A stretch of DNA of 64,000 bases from Streptomyces sp. NBC_00273. Its GTDB lineage: Bacteria > Actinomycetota > Actinomycetes > Streptomycetales > Streptomycetaceae. A program made the position numbers and the translations under genes. The notes beneath the pieces were generated by a model. It did no database searches. It saw only the letters and a list, made by a program, of their open reading frames with translations, and was not told the DNA's origin. Shown piece after piece: positions 18,575-30,604 of this stretch. The DNA is taken from NCBI RefSeq assembly GCF_036178145.1, contig NZ_CP108067.1:6027501-6091500 (forward strand), in the 5' to 3' direction. How positions within the stretch are numbered: the stretch's first letter is position 1; every line of letters starts with the position of its first letter.

Positions 18575-19150
18575 CTACTTCGCGGGTGCCGGAAGGTAGG
18601 GCAGTCGCGAGGGCAGGCCCAGGTCGGAGGGGAGCAGGGCGCCGACCCAGCAGTCGCGGTACGTGTTCCGCTGGATGATGCCGGCCCGCAGGAGGCCCTC
18701 GACCTGGAAGCCGGCCTTCTCGGCCACGGCGCGGGAGCCCGTATTGCCCACCTCGGCGCGCCATTCGAGCCGGCCGATGCCCAGCTCGGTGAAGGCCCAG
18801 CGGGCGACGGCCAGGACCGCCTCGGTCATGTAGCCCCGGCCGCGGTGTTCCTTGACCGCCCAGTAGCCGATCTCGTAGCTCTCCGCGCTGTGGACGTGCA
18901 GGCCGACGGACGCGACGAGCGGGCCCGTGGTTCCCAGGCGTACGGCGAAGGGGAAGGCCGTGCCGGCGCGCCAGCCGTCGGGCGCGGTCTCGGTCACCCA
19001 GGTGTGCGCGTTCTCCTTCTTGTAGGGGGAGGGGACCAGCGTCCATCGCTGGATGTCCGGGTCCTGTGCCGCGGCGTAGACCTCGGCCTCGTCCGCGAGG
19101 ACGAAAGGCCGCAGTACCAATCGGTCCGTGCTCAGTGTCGTGGGCTCCAT
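18575..19150 (-). CDS. GNAT acetyltransferase (RimJ/RimL-like), 191 aa
   Basis: The fold and motifs are as in the next gene: [19 protein letters not shown] at the N-terminus, [20 protein letters not shown] as the acetyl-CoA-binding loop, [19 protein letters not shown], and a [20 protein letters not shown]-terminus. The substrate is unknown; members of this group acetylate ribosomal-protein N-termini or small molecules. It is first in a minus-strand operon (two GNAT genes, then the AlkZ/YcaQ-like gene). CAGAAT at 19157-19162 (minus strand) ends 6 nt before the ATG, suggesting a leaderless transcript. It is divergent from secA. Confidence 0.88.
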   Translation of the reverse strand: MEPTTLSTDRLVLRPFVLADEAEVYAAAQDPDIQRWTLVPSPYKKENAHTWVTETAPDGWRAGTAFPFAVRLGTTGPLVASVGLHVHSAESYEIGYWAVKEHRGRGYMTEAVLAVARWAFTELGIGRLEWRAEVGNTGSRAVAEKAGFQVEGLLRAGIIQRNTYRDCWVGALLPSDLGLPSRLPYLPAPAK

Positions 19151-19390
19151 GAACCGATTCTGCTGCCGGGCCGACGTCCGCAGCGAACAAATTTCGGTGA
19201 TCCCTCCGGGTGGTGCGGCACCTTCGGTGTCCCCCGTACGTTCTCAATCCGGGCACCCGTGCCCTCACGGGAACGGCGGACCTCCCGGCGCGGCCGCGTC
19301 CTCGCTTACGATGGCCGTTGCGGTGGGGCCCACCTGCCGTGCCCGTGTACGTACAGTGCCCAGGCCCGACCGGCAAGGAGACAAACCTCG

Positions 19391-22189
<2,799 letters not shown>

Positions 22190-22220
22190 CCCGCCGTCGC
22201 CGGGTTGAGCTGGAGCCGTC

Positions 22221-22257
22221 GGCCGGGGCCGGACACCTGGGGTGTCCGGCCCCGGCC
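22221..22257 (+). terminator. secA terminator
   Basis: A perfect 17-bp stem (GGCCGGGGCCGGACACC and complement) with a 3-nt loop, 31 nt after the secA stop. A TTGTG follows. Confidence 0.85.
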
Positions 22258-22289
22258 GCGTTGTGTGCGGCTGCGGCTGCGGCGCCGTT

Positions 22290-22343
22290 GCCGGGGGCGT
22301 TGCCCCCGGACCCCCGCGCCTCAACCCCTGGCGAGGCTGAAGG
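22290..22343. repeat. Dispersed intergenic repeat, partial copy
   Basis: GCCCCCGGACCCCCGCGCCTCA followed by CCCCTGGCGAGGCTGA matches the left arm of the hairpin repeat seen at 29715, 45001 and 58309, but the right arm is missing. It lies between the convergent secA and Rv3235-family genes. Confidence 0.6.
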
Positions 22344-22793
22344 TCAGGGGCGGGGGCCCTGGATTTCTACTGCGGCGCAGCGCCAGCGGAGGTCCGGGCC
22401 CTGTTCGAGGCGGAAGGCCATGGCGGTGAGGCGGTCGCCCGTGGCGATGCGGGCGAAGGCCTCGATGACCCCCGGGCCCGGGGTGAAGCGGCCGCACTGG
22501 CGGACGACCGGGCGCAGGCGGTCGCGGAGGGGGTCCGCGGGGGCCAGGGCGATCAGCTGCTGGTAGGCGGGGCCGATGGTGTGGCCGAGGAGCGAGTGGA
22601 CCGGGCGCAGGCCGCTGACCACCGCGAGGAGGCGTTCGGCGAACCAGTGGTGCGGGCCGAGCTGCAGGGTGCGCGGGGGACTGGCCGGGCGCCGCTGGTC
22701 CCGGCGGCCCGCGGGCCGGGTGCGGGTCCGGCCCGCGGGCCGTCGGCGGCTGCCGTCGTTGGCGGTCATCGTGGCGCGCATCGTGGTGTCCAT
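22344..22793 (-). CDS. Rv3235 family protein, 149 aa
   Basis: A small protein with a basic, disordered N-terminus (residues 1-45) and a compact C-terminal domain: WFAERLLAVVSGLRPVHSLLGH, QLIALAPADPLRDRLRPVV and the final RWRCAAVEIQGPRP. This matches the actinobacterial Rv3235 family, typically encoded next to secA; the function is unknown. ATG 22793 is chosen for its GGGGGAAG about 7 nt upstream; the frame is open further upstream but is Pro/Arg-rich and lacks a start signal. It is convergent with secA. Confidence 0.75.
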   Translation of the reverse strand: MDTTMRATMTANDGSRRRPAGRTRTRPAGRRDQRRPASPPRTLQLGPHHWFAERLLAVVSGLRPVHSLLGHTIGPAYQQLIALAPADPLRDRLRPVVRQCGRFTPGPGVIEAFARIATGDRLTAMAFRLEQGPDLRWRCAAVEIQGPRP

Positions 22794-23095
22794 CGCGTGC
22801 TTCCCCCGAACAGGCCGGGCCCGGAGCGGTACCGGGCAGTAACTTGATGGGGATCTTCTACGGCCGCCGAACACGCTCCGCAACCACGCCCGCGGCCGTC
22901 CCGGCCGCCGGCCCGCTTCACCTATCAGGGTGGGCGGCGGCCGGTCCCCCGCCCCGGGCGGCGCCCGTGCGCGTACCCGGGTGGACGGGCGCGGCCCCCG
23001 GTCCGGCACCCCGAAGGGGGACGGGGTCCCTCACCCGCCCGGCCGCGTCCGAGTCGTATCCTGAGGGCGTTTCCGACTACCGAAAGCAGCCGGCC
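22794..23095. promoter_or_regulatory. Divergent intergenic region, Rv3235-family / DUF6912 genes
   Basis: About 300 bp without a gene. TATCCT at 23057-23062 is a plausible plus-strand -10 box for the DUF6912 gene, giving a leader of about 27 nt. The middle part is GC-rich and shows no strong hairpin. Nothing else could be assigned. Confidence 0.35.
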
Positions 23096-23596
23096 ATGCG
23101 CGTGTACGTCCCCCTGACCCTCCCCGGGCTCGCCGAGGTGCACCGGGCGGGTGAGCTGGGCCCCGCCCCGCTGCTGGCGTACGCCGTCACCCCCGGTCTG
23201 CGCGAGTGGTACGTCTCGGACGACATCGAGGAGCTGGAGTACGCGGCCTTGAACCGGGCCGCGCTCGCCTCCCTGCGGCTGGTCGCCGCGGACGCGGACG
23301 CCCCGCGCCGGCGCGTCGTGGTCGCCCTCGACGTCGACGACAAGGCGGCCGACGCCACCCCCGGGGACGACGAGGCCGCTCTCGGCCGGGTGGCCCTCGC
23401 CGCCGCCGTACGGCTCGCCGTGGCCGCCGCCGTGCACGTGGACGCCGATGACGCCGAAGAGGACGTGGCCGCCGCCGTACGGGCCCTGGAGGCCGCCGAC
23501 GGCGGGGACGCCGACGCGCAGCGCACCGTGGACGCGGCCGAGGACCACGACCTGCTGTGGTTCGGCCTGCAGGAGATTCCGGGGCTGCTGAAGTGA
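23096..23596 (+). CDS. DUF6912 family protein, 166 aa
   Basis: It begins MRVYVPLTLPGLAEVHRAGELGP, continues with a YAVTPGLREWYVSDDIEELEYAALNRAALASLRL block and ends HDLLWFGLQEIPGLLK. This conserved actinobacterial protein sits downstream of secA; no function is known. The C-terminal half is strongly acidic and Ala/Asp-rich. ATG 23096 is chosen because the conserved core starts there. The stop overlaps the HAD gene start by 4 nt (GTGA), so the two are coupled. Confidence 0.78.
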   Translation: MRVYVPLTLPGLAEVHRAGELGPAPLLAYAVTPGLREWYVSDDIEELEYAALNRAALASLRLVAADADAPRRRVVVALDVDDKAADATPGDDEAALGRVALAAAVRLAVAAAVHVDADDAEEDVAAAVRALEAADGGDADAQRTVDAAEDHDLLWFGLQEIPGLLK

Positions 23597-24288
23597 CCGG
23601 GACGACCGCCGCCGCTACCGCCACCACCCGCCCGAACCACATCGTCTGGGACTGGAACGGGACGCTCCTCCACGACATCGACGCGGTCATAGCCGCGACC
23701 AACGCCTCCTTCGCCGAGCTCGGCTTCGCGCCGATCAGCCTGGAGACCTACCGAGACCTGTACGTCGTGCCGGTGCCGAAGTTCTACGAGCGCCTCATGG
23801 GACGGATGCCCACCGAGGCGGAGTGGCTGGTCATGGACGACACCTTCCACCGCCACTACTGGGCCGCCGCCGAAGACGCCGGGCTGGCCGAGGGGGCCCG
23901 GGAGTTGCTCCGGGACTGGCAGGTGGACGGGCTCACCGCGTCCCTGCTGTCCCTCGCACCCCACGACAAGCTCGTCCCCCTGGTCCGGGCCCACGGCATC
24001 GACCAGCACTTCCTGCGCGTCGACGGCCGGATCGGCCCCTCCCACACCTCCAAGGCGGGACATCTCGTACGCCACCTGGCCGCCCTGGACGGGACGGGTG
24101 TGACGGCGGACCGTACGGTCCTCATCGGAGACGCCGTGGACGACGCCCTCGCGGCCGCCCACGTGGGTGCCCGGGCGGTTCTCTACACGGGCGGCTCGCA
24201 CAGCCGCCGCAGTCTGGAATCAGCCGGAGTGCCGGTCGTGGACAGCCTGGCCGAGGCCGTTCGGACAGCTCGGGAGCTGGCCGGATAA
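23593..24288 (+). CDS. HAD-superfamily hydrolase (phosphoglycolate phosphatase-like), 231 aa
   Basis: Motif I is IVWDWNGTLLHD (about residues 17-28), where the second acidic residue of DxDGT is Asn. A helical cap follows. Motif II Ser is in ASLLSLAPHDKL, motif III Lys in TSKAGHLVRHL, and motif IV is VLIGDAVDDALAA. These features fit a Mg-dependent phosphatase; the substrate is not predictable, and the DWN variant occurs in other HAD phosphatases. The start GTG 23593 overlaps the stop of the DUF6912 gene. Confidence 0.88.
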   Translation: MTGTTAAATATTRPNHIVWDWNGTLLHDIDAVIAATNASFAELGFAPISLETYRDLYVVPVPKFYERLMGRMPTEAEWLVMDDTFHRHYWAAAEDAGLAEGARELLRDWQVDGLTASLLSLAPHDKLVPLVRAHGIDQHFLRVDGRIGPSHTSKAGHLVRHLAALDGTGVTADRTVLIGDAVDDALAAAHVGARAVLYTGGSHSRRSLESAGVPVVDSLAEAVRTARELAG

Positions 24289-24655
24289 GGACTGCACGGG
24301 CCGCTGCACGGACGGCCGGCCACGTCGCTGGCCAGAGTGTCAAAGTTCTACCCCAAGATTTGTACAGATGCAGCGAATGACGTCCTGGGGGTAGGTCGGG
24401 ATAGCCTTGTACCCGTGATCAGCGCGATAGTCATCGGGGGCACTGGAGCCTCCGGCCTGCGCCCGGCGCACGACCGTGCCCGGGCCTTCGCTGATCCCCG
24501 CCCCCGGGACCGTCGGCCGATCATGGCTCATTCCCTCCCGGTCGGCTCTCTCGACGGCATAGCGTCGATCCCGAACGGACACCCCGCCTCGCGGCGCTAT
24601 GTCATTCCTTCCTTCACCTACGTCACGCAATGGCGCGCGACAGGAGCCAGAGGAC
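24289..24655 (+). promoter_or_regulatory. Intergenic region upstream of NAD-glutamate dehydrogenase gene
   Basis: A 367-bp non-coding stretch. The part around 24335-24430 is AT-richer than its surroundings and contains TTGTAC twice (24359-24364 and 24407-24412), but no matching -10 at proper spacing stands out. Short complementary GGGGTAG/CTACCCC segments (24387 and 24347 region) could form a hairpin. The promoter of the dehydrogenase gene must lie here. Confidence 0.35.
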
Positions 24656-27600
24656 ATGCAGACCAAGCTGGACGAAGCAAAGGCCGAGCTGCTAGCACGG
24701 GCGGCCCGGGTAGCTGAGCACAGCCCGGCCGGGGGGCTACTTCCGACTGGGTCCGAGCGGGGAGAGCGTCCAGACCAGGACACCGTTCTCTCCTACCTCC
24801 AGCGCTACTACCTGCACACGGCGCCCGAGGACCTCGCGGACCGGGACCCGGTCGATGTGTTCGGAGCCGCGCTCTCGCACTACCGGCTCGCCGAGAACCG
24901 GCCGCAGGGCACCGCGAACGTGCGCGTGCACACGCCCACGGTGGAGGAGAACGGCTGGACCTCCAGCCACTCCGTCGTCGAGGTCGTCACCGACGACATG
25001 CCCTTCCTCGTGGACTCCGTGACGAACGAGCTGTCCCGCCAGGGCCGCGGCATCCACGTCGTGATCCACCCGCAGGTCGTCGTCCGCCGCGACATCACCG
25101 GCAAGCTGATCGAGATCCTCGGCCCCGACTGCGACGCCCACGGCCCCGCCACCGCGCGTCCCCACGACTCCCTCGTCGAGTCCTGGATCCACGTCGAGAT
25201 GGACCGCGAGACCGACAAGGCCGATCTCAAGCAGATCACCGCCGATCTCCAGCGCGTCCTGTCCGACGTACGCGAGTCCGTCGAGGACTGGGAGAAGATG
25301 CGCGAGGCCGCGCTGCGGATCGCGGAGGGCCTCCCGGCCGAGCCCACCGCCCCCGACCTGCGCGAGTACGAGCTCGAAGAGGCCCGTGAGCTGCTGCGCT
25401 GGCTCGCCGACGACCACTTCACCTTCCTCGGCTACCGCGAGTACAACCTCGTCGACGGCGACTCCCTGTCCGCCGTGCCCGGTACCGGCCTCGGCATCCT
25501 GCGCTCCGACCCGCACCACAGCGGCAAGGAGGACGGCCACCCGGTCTCGCCGTCCTTCAACCGGCTGCCCGCCGACGCGCGCGCCAAGGCCCGCGAGCAC
25601 CGCCTGCTGGTGCTGACCAAGGCCAACAGCCGCTCCACCGTGCACCGCCCCTCGTACCTCGACTACGTGGGCGTCAAGAAGTTCGACGCCGACGGCAACG
25701 TCGTCGGCGAGCGCCGCTTCCTCGGCCTGTTCTCCTCCGCCGCGTACACCGAGTCCGTGCGCCGCGTCCCGGTCATCCGCCGCAAGGTCGCGGAGGTCCT
25801 CGCCGGCGCCGGCTTCGCGCCGAGCAGCCACGACGGCCGCGACCTGACGCAGATCCTGGAGACGTACCCGCGCGACGAGCTGTTCCAGACCCCGGTCGAC
25901 CAGCTCCAGGCCATCGTCACCTCCGTCCTGTACCTCCAGGAACGCCGCCGGCTGCGGCTGTACCTGCGCCAGGACGAGTACGGCCGCTACTACTCGGCGC
26001 TCGTTTACCTGCCCCGCGACCGGTTCACCACCGGTGTGCGGCTGCGCCTGATGGACATCCTGCGCGAGGAGCTCGGCGGCATCAGCGTCGACTTCACCGC
26101 CTGGAACACCGAGTCGATCCTCTCCCGCATCCACTTCGTCGTCCGCGTCCCGCAGGGCACCGAGCTGCCCGCGCTGACCGACTCCGACGTCGAGCGCATC
26201 GAGGGCCGTCTCGTCGAGGCCGCCCGCTCCTGGGCCGACGGCTTCCAGGAAGCGCTGATCGCCGAGTGCGGCGAGGAGCGCGCCGCCGAGCTGCTGCGCC
26301 GCTACGGCACCTCCTTCGCCGAGGGCTACAAGGCCGACCACTCGCCGCGCGCGGCCGTCGCCGACCTGATCCACCTGGAGCGGCTCGCCGCCAGCGACCG
26401 CCAGTTCGCGCTCTCGCTCTACGAGCCCGTCGGCGCGGGCCCCGGCGAGCGCCGCTTCAAGATCTTCCGTACCGGCGACCAGGTCTCGCTCTCCGCGGTC
26501 CTGCCGGTGCTGCAGCGCCTGGGCGTCGAGGTCACCGACGAGCGCCCGTACGAGCTGCGCCGCTCCGACCGGGTCAGCGCCTGGATCTACGACTTCGGTC
26601 TGCGGATGCCCGTCTCCGGCAACGGGGACAACTACCTCGGCGACGACGCCCGCGAGCGCTTCCAGGACGCCTTCGCCGCGGTCTGGCAGGGCGACGCGGA
26701 GAACGACAACTTCAACGCCCTGGTGCTGAGCGCCGGGCTCACCTGGCGACAGGCCGTCGTCCTGCGCGCGTACGCCAAGTACCTGCGCCAGGCCGGCTCC
26801 ACCTTCAGCCAGGACTACATGGAGGACACCCTCCGCAACAACGTCCACACCACCCGACTGCTGGTCTCGCTCTTCGAGGCCCGGATGGCGCCCGTGCGCC
26901 AGACCGCCGGCAGCGAGCTCGTGGACGCCATGCTGGAGGAGCTCGACGGGGCCCTGGACCAGGTCGCCTCGCTCGACGAGGACCGCATCCTGCGGGCCTT
27001 CCTCACCCTCATCAAGGCCACCCTGCGCACGAACTTCTTCCAGCTCAACGGCGTGGGCGAGCAGCACTCGTACGTGTCGATGAAGTTCGACCCGCAGGCC
27101 ATCCCGGACCTGCCGGCCCCGCGTCCGGCCTTCGAGATCTGGGTGTACTCCCCGCGCGTCGAGGGCGTCCACCTGCGCTTCGGCAAGGTCGCCCGAGGCG
27201 GCCTCCGCTGGTCCGACCGCCGCGAGGACTTCCGTACGGAGATCCTCGGCCTGGTCAAGGCGCAGATGGTCAAGAACACCGTGATCGTGCCGGTCGGTGC
27301 CAAGGGCGGCTTCGTCGCCAAGAACCTCCCCGACCCGTCGGTGGACCGCGACGCCTGGCTCGCCGAGGGCATCGCCTCGTACAAGATCTTCATCTCGGCA
27401 CTCCTCGACATCACCGACAACATGGTCGCCGGCGAGGTCCTGCCCCCGAAGGGCGTGGTCCGCCACGACGAGGACGACACCTACCTCGTCGTCGCCGCCG
27501 ACAAGGGCACCGCGACCTTCTCCGACATCGCCAACGGCGTGGCGGAGTCCTACGGCTTCTGGCTCGGCGACGCCTTCGCATCGGGCGGCTCGGCCGGCTA

Positions 27601-29620
27601 CGACCACAAGGGCATGGGCATCACGGCCCGCGGCGCGTGGGAGTCCGTCAAGCGGCACTTCCGCGAGCTGGGCCACGACACCCAGACCGAGGACTTCACC
27701 GTCGTCGGCGTCGGTGACATGTCCGGCGACGTGTTCGGCAACGGCATGCTGCTCTCCGAGCACATCCGCCTGGTCGCCGCCTTCGACCACCGGCACATCT
27801 TCATCGACCCGAACCCGGACGCGGCCACCTCCTACGCCGAGCGCCGGCGCCTGTTCGAGCTGCCGCGCTCCTCGTGGGCCGACTACGACACCTCGCTGAT
27901 CTCGGCGGGCGGTGGCATCCACCCGCGTACCGCGAAGGCCGTCCCGATCACCGCGCAGGTCCGCGAGGCCCTCGGCATCGAGGCGGGCGTCACCAAGATG
28001 ACCCCGGCCGACCTGATGAAGGCCATCCTGCAGTCCCCCGTGGACCTGCTGTGGAACGGCGGCATCGGTACGTACGTCAAGGCCACCGCCGAGACGCACG
28101 CGGACGTCGGCGACAAGGCCAACGACGCCATCCGCGTCAACGGCTCCGACGTGCGGGCCAAGGTCATCGGCGAGGGCGGCAACCTGGGTCTGACCCAGCT
28201 GGGCCGGATCGAGTTCGCCCGCACCGGTGCGGGCGGCGAGGGCGGCAAGGTCAACACCGACGCCATCGACAACAGCGCGGGCGTGGACACCTCCGACCAC
28301 GAGGTGAACATCAAGATCCTGCTCAACGCGGTCGTCACCGACGGCGACATGACGGTCAAGCAGCGCAACAAGCTGCTCGCCCAGATGACCGACGAGGTCG
28401 GCCACCTGGTGCTGCGCAACAACTACGCGCAGAACGTCGCGCTCGCCAACGGTGCGGCCCAGGCCCCGAGCCTGCTCCACGCCCAGCAGCGCTACATGCG
28501 GCGGCTGGAGCGCGACGGGCTGCTCGACCGGGCGCTGGAGTTCCTGCCCACCGACCGGCAGATCCGCGAGCTGCTGGGCGGCGGCAAGGGCCTGACCCAG
28601 CCGGAGCTGGCCGTGCTGTTCGCCTACACCAAGATCACGGTGGCGGACGAGCTCATCGCCACCGAGCTGCCGGACGACCCGTACCTGCGCCGTCTGCTCT
28701 TCGCGTACTTCCCGGCCGCCCTGGCCGAGCGGCTCACCGAGCAGATCGACACGCACGCGCTGCGCCGGGAGATCATCACCACCATCCTGGTCAACGACAC
28801 CGTCAACACGGGTGGTTCGACCTTCCTGCACCGTCTGCGCGAGGAGAGCGGGGCCTCCACGGAGGAGATCGTGCGCGCGCAGCTCGCGGCCCGCGAGATC
28901 TTCGGCCTGGCCGACGTGTGGGACGCGGTGGAGGCGCTGGACAACAAGGTCGCCGCCGACGTCCAGACCCGGGTGCGGCTGCACTCGCGGCGCCTGGTCG
29001 AGCGCGGTACCCGCTGGCTGCTGAACAACCGCCCGCAGCCGCTCCAGATCACCGAGACCATCGGCTTCTTCCAGGAGCGCGTGGGCCAGGTCTGGGCCGA
29101 GCTGCCGAAGCTGGTGCGCGGCGCCGACCTGGAGTGGTACCAGTCGATCCTCGACGAGCTGACGGGCGAGGGCGTCCCCGAGGAACTGGCCGCCAAGGTG
29201 GCCGGCTTCTCCTCCGCCTTCCCGGCGCTGGACATCGTCGCGATCGCGGACCGCACGGGTGTGGATCCGCTGGAGGTCGCCGAGGTGTACTACGACCTCG
29301 CCGACCGTCTGGCCATCACCCAGCTGATGGACCGGATCATCGAGCTGCCGCGGTCCGACCGCTGGCAGTCGATGGCCCGCGCCTCCATCCGCGAGGACCT
29401 GTTCGCGGCGCACGCGGCGCTGACCGCGGACGTGCTGTCGGTGGGCAACGGCACTTCGACTCCCGAGGAGCGCTTCAAGGCGTGGGAGGAGAAGAACACG
29501 GCCATCATCGGGCGGGCGCGGACGACTCTGGACGAGATCCAGGGGTCGGACGACTTCGACCTGGCGAACCTGTCGGTGGCGATGCGGACGATGCGGTCGC
29601 TGCTGCGCGTGCACAGCTGA
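24656..29620 (+). CDS. NAD-specific glutamate dehydrogenase (large type), 1654 aa
   Basis: The length and domain order are those of the 180-kDa class of NAD-GDH, which converts glutamate to 2-oxoglutarate plus ammonium. A long N-terminal region with ACT-like segments (about 1-700) is followed by the catalytic core: VHLRFGKVARGGLRWSDRREDFRTE (about 840-865), VPVGAKGGFVAKNLP (about 878) and GVGDMSGDVFGNGML. The Rossmann part has KVIGEGGNLGLTQLGRIEFA (about 1165-1185), and a helical C-terminal domain closes the protein. ATG 24656 is chosen for AGAGGA just upstream. It is monocistronic, with a large terminator. Streptomyces clavuligerus has a characterised enzyme of this class. Confidence 0.95.
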   Translation: MQTKLDEAKAELLARAARVAEHSPAGGLLPTGSERGERPDQDTVLSYLQRYYLHTAPEDLADRDPVDVFGAALSHYRLAENRPQGTANVRVHTPTVEENGWTSSHSVVEVVTDDMPFLVDSVTNELSRQGRGIHVVIHPQVVVRRDITGKLIEILGPDCDAHGPATARPHDSLVESWIHVEMDRETDKADLKQITADLQRVLSDVRESVEDWEKMREAALRIAEGLPAEPTAPDLREYELEEARELLRWLADDHFTFLGYREYNLVDGDSLSAVPGTGLGILRSDPHHSGKEDGHPVSPSFNRLPADARAKAREHRLLVLTKANSRSTVHRPSYLDYVGVKKFDADGNVVGERRFLGLFSSAAYTESVRRVPVIRRKVAEVLAGAGFAPSSHDGRDLTQILETYPRDELFQTPVDQLQAIVTSVLYLQERRRLRLYLRQDEYGRYYSALVYLPRDRFTTGVRLRLMDILREELGGISVDFTAWNTESILSRIHFVVRVPQGTELPALTDSDVERIEGRLVEAARSWADGFQEALIAECGEERAAELLRRYGTSFAEGYKADHSPRAAVADLIHLERLAASDRQFALSLYEPVGAGPGERRFKIFRTGDQVSLSAVLPVLQRLGVEVTDERPYELRRSDRVSAWIYDFGLRMPVSGNGDNYLGDDARERFQDAFAAVWQGDAENDNFNALVLSAGLTWRQAVVLRAYAKYLRQAGSTFSQDYMEDTLRNNVHTTRLLVSLFEARMAPVRQTAGSELVDAMLEELDGALDQVASLDEDRILRAFLTLIKATLRTNFFQLNGVGEQHSYVSMKFDPQAIPDLPAPRPAFEIWVYSPRVEGVHLRFGKVARGGLRWSDRREDFRTEILGLVKAQMVKNTVIVPVGAKGGFVAKNLPDPSVDRDAWLAEGIASYKIFISALLDITDNMVAGEVLPPKGVVRHDEDDTYLVVAADKGTATFSDIANGVAESYGFWLGDAFASGGSAGYDHKGMGITARGAWESVKRHFRELGHDTQTEDFTVVGVGDMSGDVFGNGMLLSEHIRLVAAFDHRHIFIDPNPDAATSYAERRRLFELPRSSWADYDTSLISAGGGIHPRTAKAVPITAQVREALGIEAGVTKMTPADLMKAILQSPVDLLWNGGIGTYVKATAETHADVGDKANDAIRVNGSDVRAKVIGEGGNLGLTQLGRIEFARTGAGGEGGKVNTDAIDNSAGVDTSDHEVNIKILLNAVVTDGDMTVKQRNKLLAQMTDEVGHLVLRNNYAQNVALANGAAQAPSLLHAQQRYMRRLERDGLLDRALEFLPTDRQIRELLGGGKGLTQPELAVLFAYTKITVADELIATELPDDPYLRRLLFAYFPAALAERLTEQIDTHALRREIITTILVNDTVNTGGSTFLHRLREESGASTEEIVRAQLAAREIFGLADVWDAVEALDNKVAADVQTRVRLHSRRLVERGTRWLLNNRPQPLQITETIGFFQERVGQVWAELPKLVRGADLEWYQSILDELTGEGVPEELAAKVAGFSSAFPALDIVAIADRTGVDPLEVAEVYYDLADRLAITQLMDRIIELPRSDRWQSMARASIREDLFAAHAALTADVLSVGNGTSTPEERFKAWEEKNTAIIGRARTTLDEIQGSDDFDLANLSVAMRTMRSLLRVHS

Positions 29621-29637
29621 TCGGTCGGCTTTGCCGA

Positions 29638-29680
29638 ACGGGCCCGGCCCGGGACCTTCATGGTCCCGGGCCCGGCCCGT
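29638..29680 (+). terminator. Terminator after glutamate dehydrogenase gene
   Basis: A long stem of about 19 bp with a small internal mismatch (ACGGGCCCGG... / ...CCGGCCCGT) and loop TTCAT, ending in TTGTCG. It lies 18 nt after the stop. Confidence 0.8.
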
Positions 29681-29714
29681 TGTCGCTTCCGGTGTGCGCT
29701 TCCGGGTGCGGCGC

Positions 29715-29800
29715 CGTTGCGGGGCGCTGCCCCCGGACCCCCGCGCCTCAAACGCCGGCGGGGCTGGATCTTCCAGCCCCGCCGGCGTTTGAGGCGCAGG
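29715..29800. repeat. Dispersed intergenic hairpin repeat, best copy
   Basis: A perfect 25-bp inverted repeat (29744-29768 with 29772-29796, loop of 3 nt), starting CGCCTCAAACGCCGG on both strands. It is preceded by GCCCCCGGACCCCCG. It lies between convergent genes and can act as a terminator in both directions. Related copies are at 22290, 45001 and 58309. Confidence 0.8.
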
Positions 29801-29815
29801 TCTGAGCGGGGCTGG

Positions 29816-30604
29816 TCAGCGGCCCGCTGTGAAGGCCTCGTAGGCGTCGCAGACTTCGGAGGAGGGGCCGTCCATGCGGAGCACGCCGGCCTCCAGCCAG
29901 ATCGCGCGGTCGCAGGTCTCGCGCACCGTGTTGATGCCGTGGCTGACGAGGAAGACGGTGCCGGCGTGCTCGCGGAGTTCCTCGATGCGGGCCTGGCTGC
30001 GCCGCTGGAAGGCCGCGTCGCCGGTGGCCAGGGCCTCGTCGATCATCAGGACGTCGTGGTCCTTGGCTGCGGCGATGGAGAACCGCAGTCGGGCGCCCAT
30101 GCCGGAGGAGTACGTCCGCATGGGCAGGGAGATGAAGTCGCCCTTCTCGTTGATGCCGGAGAAGTCGACGATGCCCTGGTAGCGCTCGCGGATCTGCTGC
30201 TTGGACATGCCCATCGCGAGACCGCCGAGGACGACGTTGCGTTCGCCGGTCAGGTCGTTCATCAGGGCGGCGTTCACGCCGAGCAGGGACGGCTGGCCGT
30301 GCGAGTAGATCCGGCCGCGGGCCACCGGCTGGAGGCCGGCGATGGCGGCCAGCAGGGTGGACTTGCCCGAACCGTTGGAGCCGATGAGGCCGATGGCCTC
30401 GCCCTTGTACGCGGTGAAGGTGACGCCCTTGACGGCGTGCACCTCCTTGATGCCGGGGGGCGCCTTGCGGGAGAAGACCCGGCTGAGCGCCGCGGTGGCT
30501 CCACCCTTGCGGGCGCCGGCGCCGTGCACCTTGTAGATGACGTGGACCCCGTCGGCGATGACGGTCGGTACCCGGGTGTCGGTCTGCGTCGCGGTGTCAG
30601 CCAC
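29816..30604 (-). CDS. Polysaccharide/teichoic acid ABC exporter, ATP-binding subunit (TagH-like), 262 aa
   Basis: Walker A is AIGLIGSNGSGKSTLLAAIAG (about 72-92), the ABC signature YSSGMGARLRFSIA, Walker B DVLMIDEALATGDAAFQ and the H-loop VFLVSHGINTV. The spacing and the Q-loop region LLGVNAALMNDLTGERNV are typical of the TagH/RfbE/Wzt group that exports lipid-linked polymers. There is no C-terminal carbohydrate-binding extension. GTG 30604 overlaps the permease gene by 8 nt. With the permease it would export an undecaprenyl-linked cell-wall glycopolymer. Confidence 0.9.
   Translation of the reverse strand: MADTATQTDTRVPTVIADGVHVIYKVHGAGARKGGATAALSRVFSRKAPPGIKEVHAVKGVTFTAYKGEAIGLIGSNGSGKSTLLAAIAGLQPVARGRIYSHGQPSLLGVNAALMNDLTGERNVVLGGLAMGMSKQQIRERYQGIVDFSGINEKGDFISLPMRTYSSGMGARLRFSIAAAKDHDVLMIDEALATGDAAFQRRSQARIEELREHAGTVFLVSHGINTVRETCDRAIWLEAGVLRMDGPSSEVCDAYEAFTAGR

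Noticed and set aside
17555..19390. Continuous open frame joining the transposase region to secA
   Set aside because: It crosses the IS and both acetyltransferase genes in another frame. SecA starts at GTG 19391 with its own AAGGAG.
24737..29614. Very long open frame opposite the glutamate dehydrogenase gene
   Set aside because: Antisense frames stay open in high-GC genes. Its translation is low-complexity and has no domains, while the forward frame encodes a full enzyme.
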